Part shown: piece after piece, positions 33,406 to 41,490 of the stretch | How the letters are laid out: each line of letters starts with the position of its first letter | How positions within the stretch are numbered: position 1 is the first letter of the stretch | Source: DAIQNV01 sp038748775 | GTDB lineage: Bacteria; Planctomycetota; Phycisphaerae; Phycisphaerales; UBA1924 | Length of the DNA: 64,000 nt | Reading direction: 5' to 3' | Assembly (NCBI GenBank): GCA_038748775.1 | Contig: JBCDIT010000005.1 | Location: forward strand, 1-64,000 | Made by a program: the position numbers and the translations under genes | Notes under the pieces: model-generated | What the model was told of the DNA's origin: nothing | Seen by the model: only the letters and a program-made list of their open reading frames with translations | The model's database searches: none

Positions 33406-34188
33406 ATCGCTCGACGCTTCATGAGACTGCAGGGCCCTGTCCAGCGGACCCGCATCAACCACATGATCCGGATCACCCCAATCCGCGTCATCGGCCCTGA
33501 CAACGAGCAGATCGGCGTCCTCGAAACCCACGAGGCTCTTCGCATGGCCGAAGAACGTGGGCTCGACCTCGTCGAAATCTCGCCCGACGTGCGTCCCCCG
33601 GTCTGCAAGATCATGGACCACGGCAAGTACAAGTACGAGCTCTCCAAGCGTCCGAAGGCGAGTGCGAACAAGCAGCCCGAGCTCAAGGAAATCCGGCTCG
33701 GGCGGTCGATCAAAATCGACCCGCACGACGTGCAGATCCGTGTCGATCAGGCACGCAAGTTCTTGATGGCGGGCCACAAGGTCCAGATCACCCAGCGTTT
33801 CCGCGGCCGCGAGATGATGCACAAGGAGCTCGGCCTCGAGCGCCTTCGCGGCATCTGCGACGACCTGGGCGACATCGCCAAGATTGAAATGGCGCCCCGC
33901 TGGGTCGGCCGACAGACGAGCATCGTCCTCGCGCCCGACAAGAACCGTATCGACGCCATCAAGCGGCAGATGAGCAAGGAACAGCTCGAGGCCGAAGAGC
34001 GGGCGCTCGAGGAAGCCGAGAAGGCACGCGTCGCGGCACTCGAAGCAGACAACGCCGACGGCGAGGACGGCGACGAGGGCGAAGACGGCGACAAGCCCAC
34101 CGGCAAGGGCACCAAGCGAGGCAAGGGCCCGGCCGACGGGCGAGCCTCGAACCCGGTCGACGACGAGATCGCGGACCTGCTCGGGTGA
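33406..34188 (+). CDS. infC: Translation initiation factor IF-3, predicted AUC start
   Basis: IF-3 binds the 30S subunit and checks start-codon pairing. The N-domain has RINHMIR, VIGPDNEQIGV, ALRMAEERGLDLVEISP and PPVCKIMDHGKYKYE; the C-domain has EIRLGRSIKIDPHDVQIRVDQARKFL in the usual order. An ideal AAGGAG at 33393-33398 stands seven bases before ATC 33406, which would give MARRFMRLQ...-like leading residues (I/M-A-R-R-F). ATG 33421 is the first AUG but is 22 bases from that Shine-Dalgarno. infC starting with AUU or AUC is known and supports autocontrol by IF-3. An unusual acidic/basic tail of ~65 residues extends the C-terminus. Length is 260 residues from ATC. Confidence 0.92.
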   Translation: MARRFMRLQGPVQRTRINHMIRITPIRVIGPDNEQIGVLETHEALRMAEERGLDLVEISPDVRPPVCKIMDHGKYKYELSKRPKASANKQPELKEIRLGRSIKIDPHDVQIRVDQARKFLMAGHKVQITQRFRGREMMHKELGLERLRGICDDLGDIAKIEMAPRWVGRQTSIVLAPDKNRIDAIKRQMSKEQLEAEERALEEAEKARVAALEADNADGEDGDEGEDGDKPTGKGTKRGKGPADGRASNPVDDEIADLLG

Positions 34189-34625
34189 GCGAATCAACTG
34201 GCCAGGGCCCGGGCCCGAACCCGGACCGCGAGGATTGGGGGCTCATCGAGCCCAAGCCCGTTCCTCGTCCTTTCGATCAGCACGGTGAACCACCCGGCGG
34301 CCCAACCGGCGGCCCACTCGGCGATGGACGCGATCGACCTGTCCGCGTGTCCAGCGAATCCGAGACGATGTATGGCTGGGCGTACGAGGTACGCATCACC
34401 CGGCGAGATGGCGGCGAGAGCCTGCACGCGGTCACGCTGACGTGGTCGGACCAAGACGATCTGAGCGGAGGCTCTGCGAGCCCGTCGACCCTCGTCGAAG
34501 CGGTGGTGGGGGCACTGATCGAGTCGGACCCGGATCGAGCGTTGCCCGAGCGGTTCGACGTTTCGACAGTGAGGCGTTGGGTGCCAGACCTCGCGGAGCG
34601 TTTGCGGCTGCCCGGGCTCGGGTGA
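34185..34625 (+). CDS. Unknown soluble protein coupled to infC
   Basis: GTG 34185 overlaps the infC stop as GTGA. The 146-residue product starts with a Pro/Gly-rich disordered ~60 residues and continues into a small alpha/beta domain: YGWAYEVRITRRDGGESLHAVTLTW, then TLVEAVVGALIESDP, ending in RRWVPDLAERL. No family is recognised. Its overlap suggests co-translation with IF-3. The usual infC partners rpmI and rplT are not next to infC here. Confidence 0.7.
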   Translation: MSESTGQGPGPNPDREDWGLIEPKPVPRPFDQHGEPPGGPTGGPLGDGRDRPVRVSSESETMYGWAYEVRITRRDGGESLHAVTLTWSDQDDLSGGSASPSTLVEAVVGALIESDPDRALPERFDVSTVRRWVPDLAERLRLPGLG

Positions 34626-34650
34626 TTCGGGTCTGGCAGACCGAGCCGAC

Positions 34651-36531
34651 TCACGGCCCGTCGTCGTCCTCATCCTTATCCGGCTTCCCGAAGAGCGAGC
34701 TGATTCCCTTCTTGGCCTTGTCGGCGAGGTCGTCCGGGACGTCGATGCCCACCTTCGCCGCGGCGTCGTTAAGGCGTTTCTCGGCTTCTGCGGTCAGCTT
34801 GGCCGCGGCTTCGGATTTGCCGGCTTCCTTGAGCGCTTCGATGATCTCGCCTCGCTCGACGCGGATGCTCGGGTTGTCGATCGGTCCGCTGAGGTGCACC
34901 GGCAACTGGATCTTCCCGATGCTCTGAGGGCCAAGATCGAGCACGTTCAGGGTGGTGTTGTGAAGCGTCGCGACAATGGGCGCGTCGATCATGGCCGAGG
35001 GCAGTTCCGCGTTGAGCGCGATGTCGACGGTGCCCCCGAGGAACGGCGGTTCGTCGCCGGTCTGCAGTTCGGCCGCGAGATCATCGGCGGGCAGATCGGT
35101 CAGCGTCGCGGCGAGGGTCGGGACGCCGCCCTGAGAGCCCGGGACGCTGAGCGTGACGTCGACGACATCGTCGCGCGACGTGACGTGGATGACGCCCGGC
35201 TCCTCGACCTTCGAAGGATCGGTCGACACGTTCGTGCCCACGAGGTCGTACACCCGGGGGTCGGTCTCCGATTCGATGCCCTCGACCCGCAACTCGCGGA
35301 TCAGGGCTCTTGGATGGTCGTCGACGAGGTGGTCAGCGGTGACCGATGCGTAGCCCGATTCGCGTGCGAGGCGGCGTAGGCGGTCTTTGAGCGATTCCTG
35401 CGGGGCCGTGGGATCGGCTGGTGAGCCATCGGGGTTCGTGCCAGGGTCGCTGCCCGACCCGTCGCTGTCCTCGTCCGAGCTTCTCGTCTGCTGCTCGAGC
35501 CAGTCTTTGATCTGATCGAGTCGTTCTTTCCACTCCTCGGCCTTCTCGATGTAGTCCTCAAGCGGGCCGCTGTCTTCGTCTGACGGGGGTGTGTCGGAGC
35601 GATCCGGGTCGCCGATCAGTTCGGCTCGTGTCGCGCGCGTCGTGTCGCGTTTGACCTCGCTGGCAACGACCTGGTCGAAGGTGTATCGCTTGCGGAGCAG
35701 ATCACCAGTGCTGAAGTCGGCGTCGATGGCTTGGGCCTGAACCAGGTTCCGATCGAGGTTGGCCCTGTCGGCGATCTGAAGCCCGACGAGCGTCGCCTTC
35801 CCAGTCTGCAAGTCAACGGATGCCGATTCGAGATCGACCGTCGCCCCGTTCGCCTTGCCCAGTTCGGACCTGACCACCGAAGTCACTACACCATCGGTGA
35901 GCACGAAAGGCAGGGCCGCGACAACGCCGACGAGCAACGTCGCGACGATGACACCCGGGATGCGGATCGGCAGGCCCTTGTTCTCGACGAGTTCTTCGTA
36001 GCTCTTCTTACCCTTGTTTCCTCCGATGAGCAGCCAAGAGAGCAGCTTGACCCAGCCCTGGCTCGACCATTTCTTGTACCGATCTGAGTTCTCTTCGAGA
36101 TCGGCCATCTTCTTGCGGAAGCCGGCGATGGTCTTCACCAGCGCGACCGCCGCGACGATGCCGATCACGGCGCCCACCGCGAGCCCGCCCACGGCGACGT
36201 AATTGTCAACCCCGAACCACGCGAGCACCGGCGCGTTGATCGCGGCCTTCGCGAGCGGTTGGAGCGGCCCGTCGATCAGGATCATCCCGATCTCGAATTG
36301 GACCGCGATCAGCGCCAGGCTCGCCAGCTTGGTCACGCCGGCAACCAGCCCAGCGAAGAAAAGGTTCGCGTTGAGGATCAGCAGGCACGCGCCCAGCAGC
36401 GTCACGATGCCCGGTGCTTCCATGAAGCCCGGCTGGGCGCCGATGAGCCCGCCAAGGACGCACGCGGAACCGATCTGGAATGTCGTCGCCTTGCCGCGCA
36501 GCAGCTTGCCGAGGAGTCGGGTCTGGATCAT
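34651..36531 (-). CDS. Fusion of TIGR03546-like membrane domain and TIGR03545-like AsmA-type domain
   Basis: Residues 1-~155 have about five hydrophobic helices opening with MIQTRLLGKLLRGKATTFQI and resemble TIGR03546 (DUF2062-related). After a cytoplasmic linker, one more helix (~190-210) leads into a large domain with AsmA-like features (SASVDLQTGKATLVGLQIAD, LPADDLAAEL, HLSGPIDNPSIRVE), matching TIGR03545. An acidic, Ser-rich coil sits at ~310-370. In other bacteria these families are encoded as neighbouring genes, and both are uncharacterised. Here they are one 626-residue frame. The AsmA-like part suggests a role in lipid transport or envelope homeostasis, but that is inference. Confidence 0.75.
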   Translation of the reverse strand: MIQTRLLGKLLRGKATTFQIGSACVLGGLIGAQPGFMEAPGIVTLLGACLLILNANLFFAGLVAGVTKLASLALIAVQFEIGMILIDGPLQPLAKAAINAPVLAWFGVDNYVAVGGLAVGAVIGIVAAVALVKTIAGFRKKMADLEENSDRYKKWSSQGWVKLLSWLLIGGNKGKKSYEELVENKGLPIRIPGVIVATLLVGVVAALPFVLTDGVVTSVVRSELGKANGATVDLESASVDLQTGKATLVGLQIADRANLDRNLVQAQAIDADFSTGDLLRKRYTFDQVVASEVKRDTTRATRAELIGDPDRSDTPPSDEDSGPLEDYIEKAEEWKERLDQIKDWLEQQTRSSDEDSDGSGSDPGTNPDGSPADPTAPQESLKDRLRRLARESGYASVTADHLVDDHPRALIRELRVEGIESETDPRVYDLVGTNVSTDPSKVEEPGVIHVTSRDDVVDVTLSVPGSQGGVPTLAATLTDLPADDLAAELQTGDEPPFLGGTVDIALNAELPSAMIDAPIVATLHNTTLNVLDLGPQSIGKIQLPVHLSGPIDNPSIRVERGEIIEALKEAGKSEAAAKLTAEAEKRLNDAAAKVGIDVPDDLADKAKKGISSLFGKPDKDEDDDGP

Positions 36532-36569
36532 GCAGTCAGCCTATATGAACGCCCTGGGGCATGAAACGA

Positions 36570-37055
36570 TCAGCCCAGAAGCGCCGCCAATTCTTGGGCG
36601 ATGGACCGGTGGATTTCGGCCTCCGGGCCGGCCGCGTTGGCCTTTGGCGCCGAGCCAAAGTCGTACGCCTCGAACGGGTCTTTCAGGCGGAGCTTGGGGT
36701 CCTCGTTCGCGAACCTGGGCACAACATGAGCGTGCAGCCAGGGCACCTGGTTGCACAAGATGAGGTAGTTGAGGCGCTGAGCGCCCGTCGCGATTCGCAC
36801 GGCCTCGCCGAGTAGGGCGAAATCTGCAAGGAACTGTGCTTGGGCTTTCGGGGACAAGTCGCCCAGGTGCGAAGGCCCGCCGGCGGGTCCGCCGTGCGGG
36901 TCGGGGGTTGGCAGGAGCATGCACCCGCCCCGCACCTCGGGCGGCTGTTGGTTCGCCAGGATGGCGTAGCCCGAGGGCATGCGTGCGAGGAACTGGGGGT
37001 CGTTGCCGGCTTCGATCCGCGCGATCCGATTGGCGATCGGGTTGAGGGTGGTCAT
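36570..37055 (-). CDS. HIT-domain protein with altered histidine triad
   Basis: HIT proteins are nucleotide hydrolases or transferases that use an H-x-H-x-H triad, the last His attacking phosphate. Here the block reads VPWLHAHVVPRF: His108 and His110 are present, but the first position is Trp106. The nearest relatives by pattern are bacterial diadenosine-polyphosphate hydrolase-like HIT proteins (LHWHVIPR). The remainder, LNYLILCNQVPW and MLLPTPDPHGG, fits the fold. The start is ATG 37055, and the frame is open further upstream. Length is 161 residues. It is divergent from the YCII lipoprotein, 38 nt apart. Confidence 0.8.
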   Translation of the reverse strand: MTTLNPIANRIARIEAGNDPQFLARMPSGYAILANQQPPEVRGGCMLLPTPDPHGGPAGGPSHLGDLSPKAQAQFLADFALLGEAVRIATGAQRLNYLILCNQVPWLHAHVVPRFANEDPKLRLKDPFEAYDFGSAPKANAAGPEAEIHRSIAQELAALLG

Positions 37056-37093
37056 CGGAGCACCGTACCGCGATCGGGAGGTACGATCCGGGA

Positions 37094-37801
37094 ATGACTG
37101 AACGCTCTCGCCTGACGTTGGTGCCGGTTCTCTTGCTCGCCTTTGTTCTCGCAGGCTGTGCGAACACACATAAAGACAGGCACAGGGCTGCGAAGCCGTC
37201 GTACACGTTCGTCTTCATCAAGACCGGCCCGGCGACCGACCTCACCGAAGAGCAGCAACAAGAGGCGTTCGCTGGGCACTTCTCCAACATGTCGCGGATG
37301 GCCCAGGCGGGGCAATTGCTCATCGCCGGTCCGTTTGCCGACCCCAAGGCCGATGAGAACCACCGGGGCCTTTGGGTCTTCGACACGCCCGACACCGACA
37401 CCGCCCTCGAATACGGAGCGACCGATCCCGCTGTCGACGTGGGCATCTTCGTTCTCGAAGCCCATCGTTTATCGACAAAGGCTCCACTACGTGACCTCGT
37501 TCAGATGAACAAGGACGACCAGGCCCGCCGCGAGCGTGAACCCGAAGGGCAGACCCCGCCGGTGCGTGCGTACATGCTCGCGACGCGTGCTTGGGCCGAA
37601 CCCTTCGCGATCCGCGCTCGCGAAGCAGACGGGGTGATCTTCCAGGCCCGCCTCCACGGCTCAAGCCCGGACGGCGGCGACGAGATCATCGTGTGGCTCG
37701 ACGTGGAGGGCCCGGACGAGGCCGATGCGATCCTTCCCGAACCCGAGAGCTGGACGCTGCACGGGTGGTGGGGGTCGCAGGTGGTAGCGGAGCTACCGTA
37801 G
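37094..37801 (+). CDS. Lipoprotein with YCII-like domain(s)
   Basis: A lipobox LAGC (Cys22) follows a hydrophobic signal, so the protein should be lipid-anchored. The mature part contains a YCII-like ferredoxin fold: YTFVFIKTGPATDL, then HFSNMSRMAQAGQLLIAGPF, then GLWVFDTPDTDTALE. The second half (~140-235) may be a degenerate repeat or a separate domain. YCII proteins are small folds of mostly unknown function. Placement in the envelope is less common. Length is 235 residues, and the gene converges with the nuclease gene, 11 nt apart. A GGTAGC-GGA-GCTACC hairpin overlaps its last codons. Confidence 0.85.
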   Translation: MTERSRLTLVPVLLLAFVLAGCANTHKDRHRAAKPSYTFVFIKTGPATDLTEEQQQEAFAGHFSNMSRMAQAGQLLIAGPFADPKADENHRGLWVFDTPDTDTALEYGATDPAVDVGIFVLEAHRLSTKAPLRDLVQMNKDDQARREREPEGQTPPVRAYMLATRAWAEPFAIRAREADGVIFQARLHGSSPDGGDEIIVWLDVEGPDEADAILPEPESWTLHGWWGSQVVAELP

Positions 37802-37812
37802 CTCGAATCGGG

Positions 37813-38928
37813 TTACGAATCCGAACTCGCCGGCTCCAGAGTCTCGGCGCCCAGGGCGTGCTCAAGCGACGCTCTCAGAGCTTCGGCGTGATGGAATATC
37901 TCGTCGACGCTGCCGATCGGGATCCGCGTCTCCGCCTTGGTTTCGTTGAACACGCCCAGATACTTCTGAGAGCGGTTGAACCAAAGTCGGCAGATCGGCT
38001 TGCGGTTGTTGTCGTCGAGCAGCACGCCGAAGTAGCTGCGGACATCGCGTGAGGCGATCCGCTGCGGCGCAACCAGATCGCGGAGTATCGCCTTGACGAC
38101 GAAGAATGCCTCAAGCTCTTCGAGGGTGGTCTCGACACCGTCGTCTTCCTGAGCCGGGGCGTCGTCGTCGGGTGAAGCCGCATCAGCCGGAAGCGGCTCG
38201 GGCGATGTTGCAACCGCCATCGGTGCGCTGCCCAATGCGCTCTGAAGGCGTCGTTCGACCGCTGAGTTGACGTAGTCGCCCAATGCTGCCTTCACCATTA
38301 GGCGGTAGCGGTCTAAGACGCCCTGGGTCATCCGGCCCTCGTGGAGCGCATCGGCAAAGTGACGCACGAACGCGTCCGACGGGTCAGCGAGCTCTCGGGC
38401 AAAATGGCCCCGAATTGCTGCGCGACACTTCAGACTTTCCGCTTCGATGAGGAGTTCGTCGAGGTTGAACTGGGGCTTCGCGAACTGTTCGATCCGCACG
38501 GCGTCGTCCTTGCGGAGCCTCTCAAGCGAGAACGAGAAGAAGGGCGACTCGTCGAGCTTGTTGGTCTCGTGCAGATCGGAGTAGAAGTGATATCGAAGAC
38601 CATCGGTTAGCACAGCGATCCGCGCGTGGGTCGTGCTGAAGTACCGGTAGAGCTGTGAGCTGTACGTCGCGAGCTTCGACCCCACAGGCTTGCATTCGAT
38701 CAGGATGATCGGATTCCCATCGCGGAAGATCGCGTAGTCAACTTTCTCGCCGCGCTTGATCCCGACATCGGCCGTGTATTCCGGAACCACTTCGGCCGGA
38801 TTGAACACGTCGTAACCAAGCTCTCGGATGAACGGAAGCACGAGCGCCGTCTTGGTCGCCTCCTCCGATCCAACCTGATCGCTGACTTGTTCAGCACGTT
38901 CGGCGAGCGCCGCGAGCTTGTCGTAGAT
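37813..38928 (-). CDS. Orphan type I restriction R-subunit N-domain-like nuclease, predicted AUC start
   Basis: The N-terminal half matches HSDR_N: TKTALVLPFIRELGYDVFNPAEVVPEY, then KVDYAIF and IILIECK, giving the PD-(D/E)xK nuclease residues Asp64, Glu78 and Lys80. The C-terminal half is helical with a final beta-rich domain found in many solitary members. The conserved sequence begins about 29 residues before the first standard start (GTG 38841). In that extension the frame is open and AGGAG at 38935-38939 stands six bases before ATC 38928. No ATG, GTG, TTG or CTG lies between, so ATC is the most likely start. No methylase or specificity subunit is nearby. Length is 371 residues from ATC. 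Confidence 0.82.
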   Translation of the reverse strand: MYDKLAALAERAEQVSDQVGSEEATKTALVLPFIRELGYDVFNPAEVVPEYTADVGIKRGEKVDYAIFRDGNPIILIECKPVGSKLATYSSQLYRYFSTTHARIAVLTDGLRYHFYSDLHETNKLDESPFFSFSLERLRKDDAVRIEQFAKPQFNLDELLIEAESLKCRAAIRGHFARELADPSDAFVRHFADALHEGRMTQGVLDRYRLMVKAALGDYVNSAVERRLQSALGSAPMAVATSPEPLPADAASPDDDAPAQEDDGVETTLEELEAFFVVKAILRDLVAPQRIASRDVRSYFGVLLDDNNRKPICRLWFNRSQKYLGVFNETKAETRIPIGSVDEIFHHAEALRASLEHALGAETLEPASSDS

Positions 38929-39128
38929 GGAATTCTCCTGAGATCAAACATAGTGCGGGTTGGTCGTGGAGGATGGCAAGTACTAGAAAAGACAATGCTT
39001 TGCCGGGCACATCCACAATCATGTGTGCGCGTCGCTCATTGTTGTGATGTTGTGTTTCAGGCCCACCGCGGTAGCCTCGGCAGTTCAGCCGCGATGGTGC
39101 GGCGTGTTGAGCTACGAAGGAGTGCGTC

Positions 39129-39638
39129 ATGAACACCAACATGAAGTGGGCGATGGGTGGGTTCGGTCTCGCGGCGATGCTTGCGGCAGGGCTGGCGATG
39201 GGACCGTTGACTCCGCCGGCGGGGCCGGTGGCGGATACGGAGCCGAGCTTGGCGGATTTGGAGGCGAAGATTGATGGTATTGTGGGCGCGAGCGGAGATG
39301 TAGGCGACTGGCAGATCGCGTTCATCGCGGATCGCGATGATCTTGATCAATTCAACGCAGTTCGTCTCGCACCAGGCCGAGTCGAAGTGCGTTCGACGAC
39401 GGCATATCAAGGGGCGTTGGCGTTGTTCGATGGTCCAGGGGGCACCATCGATGGAACAGGGATCCCGTTGAATCCCGCAAATGCGATCCACTTCAACTAT
39501 AGCTTCTGGGAATCGGGGGCTCGGCGTGCTCCGTCGCAGTTGCAGGTGTCATCCGTTGTCGATAACGGATTGTACATTGGCTACGTGACGTTCAGACCAG
39601 ACTCGGTTATGCAGGTTGAGTACCGTGTTCTAGATTGA
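39129..39638 (+). CDS. Exported small protein of unknown function
   Basis: The 169-residue protein begins with a signal peptide (MGGFGLAAMLAAGLAM core) and has a mature domain of about 135 residues with alternating strands: GDWQIAFIADRDDLDQF, RVEVRSTTAYQGALALFDG, and YIGYVTFRPDS. AAGGAG at 39117-39122 fixes ATG 39129. GC content and codon use are a little lower than in the surrounding genes. No family is recognised. It stands alone between the nuclease gene and the uvrA fragment, a region with signs of rearrangement. Confidence 0.65.
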   Translation: MNTNMKWAMGGFGLAAMLAAGLAMGPLTPPAGPVADTEPSLADLEAKIDGIVGASGDVGDWQIAFIADRDDLDQFNAVRLAPGRVEVRSTTAYQGALALFDGPGGTIDGTGIPLNPANAIHFNYSFWESGARRAPSQLQVSSVVDNGLYIGYVTFRPDSVMQVEYRVLD

Positions 39639-39817
39639 TACCGAGAGCCGTGGTTTGAGCTTCTGGAAGTCCATGAACGGACGGTGGTTCACGTCGTTCG
39701 CAGTTTGGCGCTGGCGTTCGTGGGTGGAGCTTCGCTACAGCTATAGCACCGTACGCCGATTTACTCACGTCTCCCGCCCTCGGCGTGCCAAACACCGATG
39801 TCCGATCCCCAGTCCCC

Positions 39818-40138
39818 TCAGCGCATCTCCTTGAGATAACGCCCTGTATGACTCCCGTCGGTCGTCGCGACCGTCTCCGGAGTCCCGCTCGCAACGATCG
39901 TCCCTCACCCGTCGCCGCCCTCCGGACCGAGGTCCACGAGCCAGTCCGCCGTTTTGATCACGTCGAGGTTGTGCTCGATGACGACCAGCGTGTTCCCGCC
40001 GGCGGAGAGGCAGTCGAGCACGGCGACGAGCTTTCGGATGTCATCAAAGTACAGGCCGGTCGTCGGTCCGTCGAGAACGTAGAGCGTGTGCTCGTCGCCG
40101 GGCGGAGGGTGCCAGGTGCCACCGCTTCGGCGTTTCAG
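39818..40138 (-). pseudogene. Decayed 3' fragment of uvrA
   Basis: About 107 codons correspond to the end of UvrA, from DEHTLYVLDGP to HTGRYLKEMR and a stop. Over the best 190 bases it matches the intact uvrA 3' end (from 42130) at roughly 85% by eye. Defects are visible: an in-frame TGA replaces a glycine codon near 39907-39909, and the Walker B glutamate of LDEPTTGL is Gly (LDGPTTGL). The upstream side reads RRSGGTWHPPPG where the intact gene has GKGTRYDGTPS, so this copy comes from a diverged uvrA. It has no N-terminal part and no likely start. Confidence 0.85.
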
Positions 40139-40238
40139 GGGGCGGGCGTCGGGAGTGACTGATCGGGGGCCTCGGGCTTCGCCGCTCACCCTTCGGGTCG
40201 ACCCGCGTCATCCACAGGGGCGATCCTCCCGCGGCTCA

Positions 40239-41000
40239 TCAGCCCTCTGCACCAGAGCCCGCATTGGGAAGCGGCGCCCGGTTCAACTGGTTGTAAGCGA
40301 ACTCTGGCGCCACGCGGTTCATGAGGCGCAATCGCGATGTCATCCCGGGAAGGATCAGCTCGCGATTTCGATCGAGCCCCCGGAAGACCTCGTCCGCGAA
40401 TTCCGCGGGATCCATCGCCTTGATCCCATCCATCTCAACCGATTCGATCATGGGCGTCGCGACGACGGGAGGGAGCACTTCGACGACCCTTACGGACGTC
40501 TCTCTGAGTTGGGTCCGCAGGCATCGGGTGTACGCGTGCAAGAACGCTTTCGTCCCCGAATACACCGGCGCCGCCGCCAACGGGATAAACGCCAGGCCCG
40601 AGCTGATGTTCACGATCATTGAGTCGCGATCGAGCATATCGGGCAAAAAGCGCTGGATCATCGTGATCGGGCCCATGATGTTGGTGTCGACTTCTTGCTG
40701 TTGTTCTTCAAGCGGGTGTAGGGTGGTGATGTCAAAGAAGCGGGCGATGCCGGCGTTATTCACCAGCACGTCCACACCGCCGGTTGCGGCGAGCTCGTTC
40801 CGGAGGGCCGTGACGGCCGAGTCGTCCGTGACGTCGCAGACCCGCCCCTCGATGCGATCGTCACCCGCTGCCGCTCGGTCGAGTTTGTCGACGTTGCGCC
40901 CCGTGATCACGACGGACGCGCCGCGGTGCGAGGCTGCTTTCGCGAGGGCGAGGCCGATGCCCGAGCCGCCACCTGTGATCAGAACGCGCTTGCCCTTCAT
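40239..41000 (-). CDS. Short-chain dehydrogenase/reductase
   Basis: This classical SDR has the cofactor site TGGGSGIG (9-16), NNAG (81-84), catalytic Ser133/134, Tyr147 and Lys151 (YSGTK). The Arg at the end of the second strand (ITGR) suggests NADP(H). A DltE-like C-terminus (VVEVLPPVVATPM) indicates a membrane-associated or cell-wall-lipid SDR, but the substrate is unknown. ATG 41000 overlaps the stop of the membrane protein gene (ATGA). It is the last gene of a TetR-controlled set whose promoter is at 41462-41490. Length is 253 residues. Confidence 0.92.
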   Translation of the reverse strand: MKGKRVLITGGGSGIGLALAKAASHRGASVVITGRNVDKLDRAAAGDDRIEGRVCDVTDDSAVTALRNELAATGGVDVLVNNAGIARFFDITTLHPLEEQQQEVDTNIMGPITMIQRFLPDMLDRDSMIVNISSGLAFIPLAAAPVYSGTKAFLHAYTRCLRTQLRETSVRVVEVLPPVVATPMIESVEMDGIKAMDPAEFADEVFRGLDRNRELILPGMTSRLRLMNRVAPEFAYNQLNRAPLPNAGSGAEG

Positions 41001-41455
41001 TTGCACGGCGTTACTCCCAGGTAGTGCGCCACGACGTCTCGGCGAAACAAAAGCCCTAAGCCCATGAGCTGCAGAGTGAGCGTAAAGCAGATCGATCCGA
41101 CAACAACGGACGGCGCCGCGATCGAGGCAGGGAGTGGATGGAGCCATTGCGTGACGAGCCCGTTGGCGTAGTCGAAGGCGCCGAGGGTGTTGTAGACGAG
41201 CAGTCCACCCCACACCCATGCCCCGCGGAGCTTGTGCACAGCAATAATGACGACAGGAATCATGACCCCAAGAGCCGCGTCGGTGATCCAAGGGGAGAGC
41301 CACGCGTCCGGGGCAGCCCCTCCGAACATCGAGAGTTTCGGGACGAACGCCAGCGCAAACGAGCGCGTGACGGTCAGTCCGATCAGGACGCTGATCACGA
41401 CAAGAACGCGGGGTGATCTTGCAGGGCTGTCATCGTGGGTGCTGTCGGCGTTCAC
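40997..41455 (-). CDS. Four-helix membrane protein of unknown function in the TetR cassette
   Basis: The 152-residue protein has four hydrophobic segments (VLVVISVLIGLTVTRSFAL, ALGVMIPVVIIAVH, a central AWVWGGLLVYNTLGAFDYA and ICFTLTLQLMGLGLLF) with short loops. The pattern is like small inner-membrane proteins often found beside SDR genes. It starts at GTG 41455; no other start fits. That GTG is only seven bases after the predicted -10 element, so the mRNA is probably leaderless. It overlaps the SDR start by four bases. Confidence 0.75.
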   Translation of the reverse strand: MNADSTHDDSPARSPRVLVVISVLIGLTVTRSFALAFVPKLSMFGGAAPDAWLSPWITDAALGVMIPVVIIAVHKLRGAWVWGGLLVYNTLGAFDYANGLVTQWLHPLPASIAAPSVVVGSICFTLTLQLMGLGLLFRRDVVAHYLGVTPCK

Positions 41456-41461
41456 TTCGAC

Positions 41462-41490
41462 AGCGTAGCGGCTTTTTGGGAATTCGTCAA
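41462..41490 (-). promoter_or_regulatory. Promoter of the membrane-protein/SDR operon
   Basis: TTGACG (41485-41490), a 17-nt spacer, and TACGCT (41462-41467) form a promoter on the minus strand. Transcription would start within a base or two of GTG 41455, leaving no room for a ribosome-binding site. Confidence 0.6.

Noticed and set aside
37783..37797. GGTAGC-GGA-GCTACC hairpin as a terminator
   Set aside because: It lies inside the last codons of the lipoprotein gene and lacks a U-tract, so it was noted in the gene entry only.
38700..38951. ATG 38951 as start of the HsdR_N nuclease
   Set aside because: It is in a different frame (MFDLRRIPS...) and reaches a stop without the family sequence. 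It would need a frameshift to join the nuclease, whereas the AGGAG-ATC start needs none.
39639..39817. Possible small gene between the exported protein and the uvrA stub
   Set aside because: No frame has a start with ribosome-binding site or a coding-type base bias.
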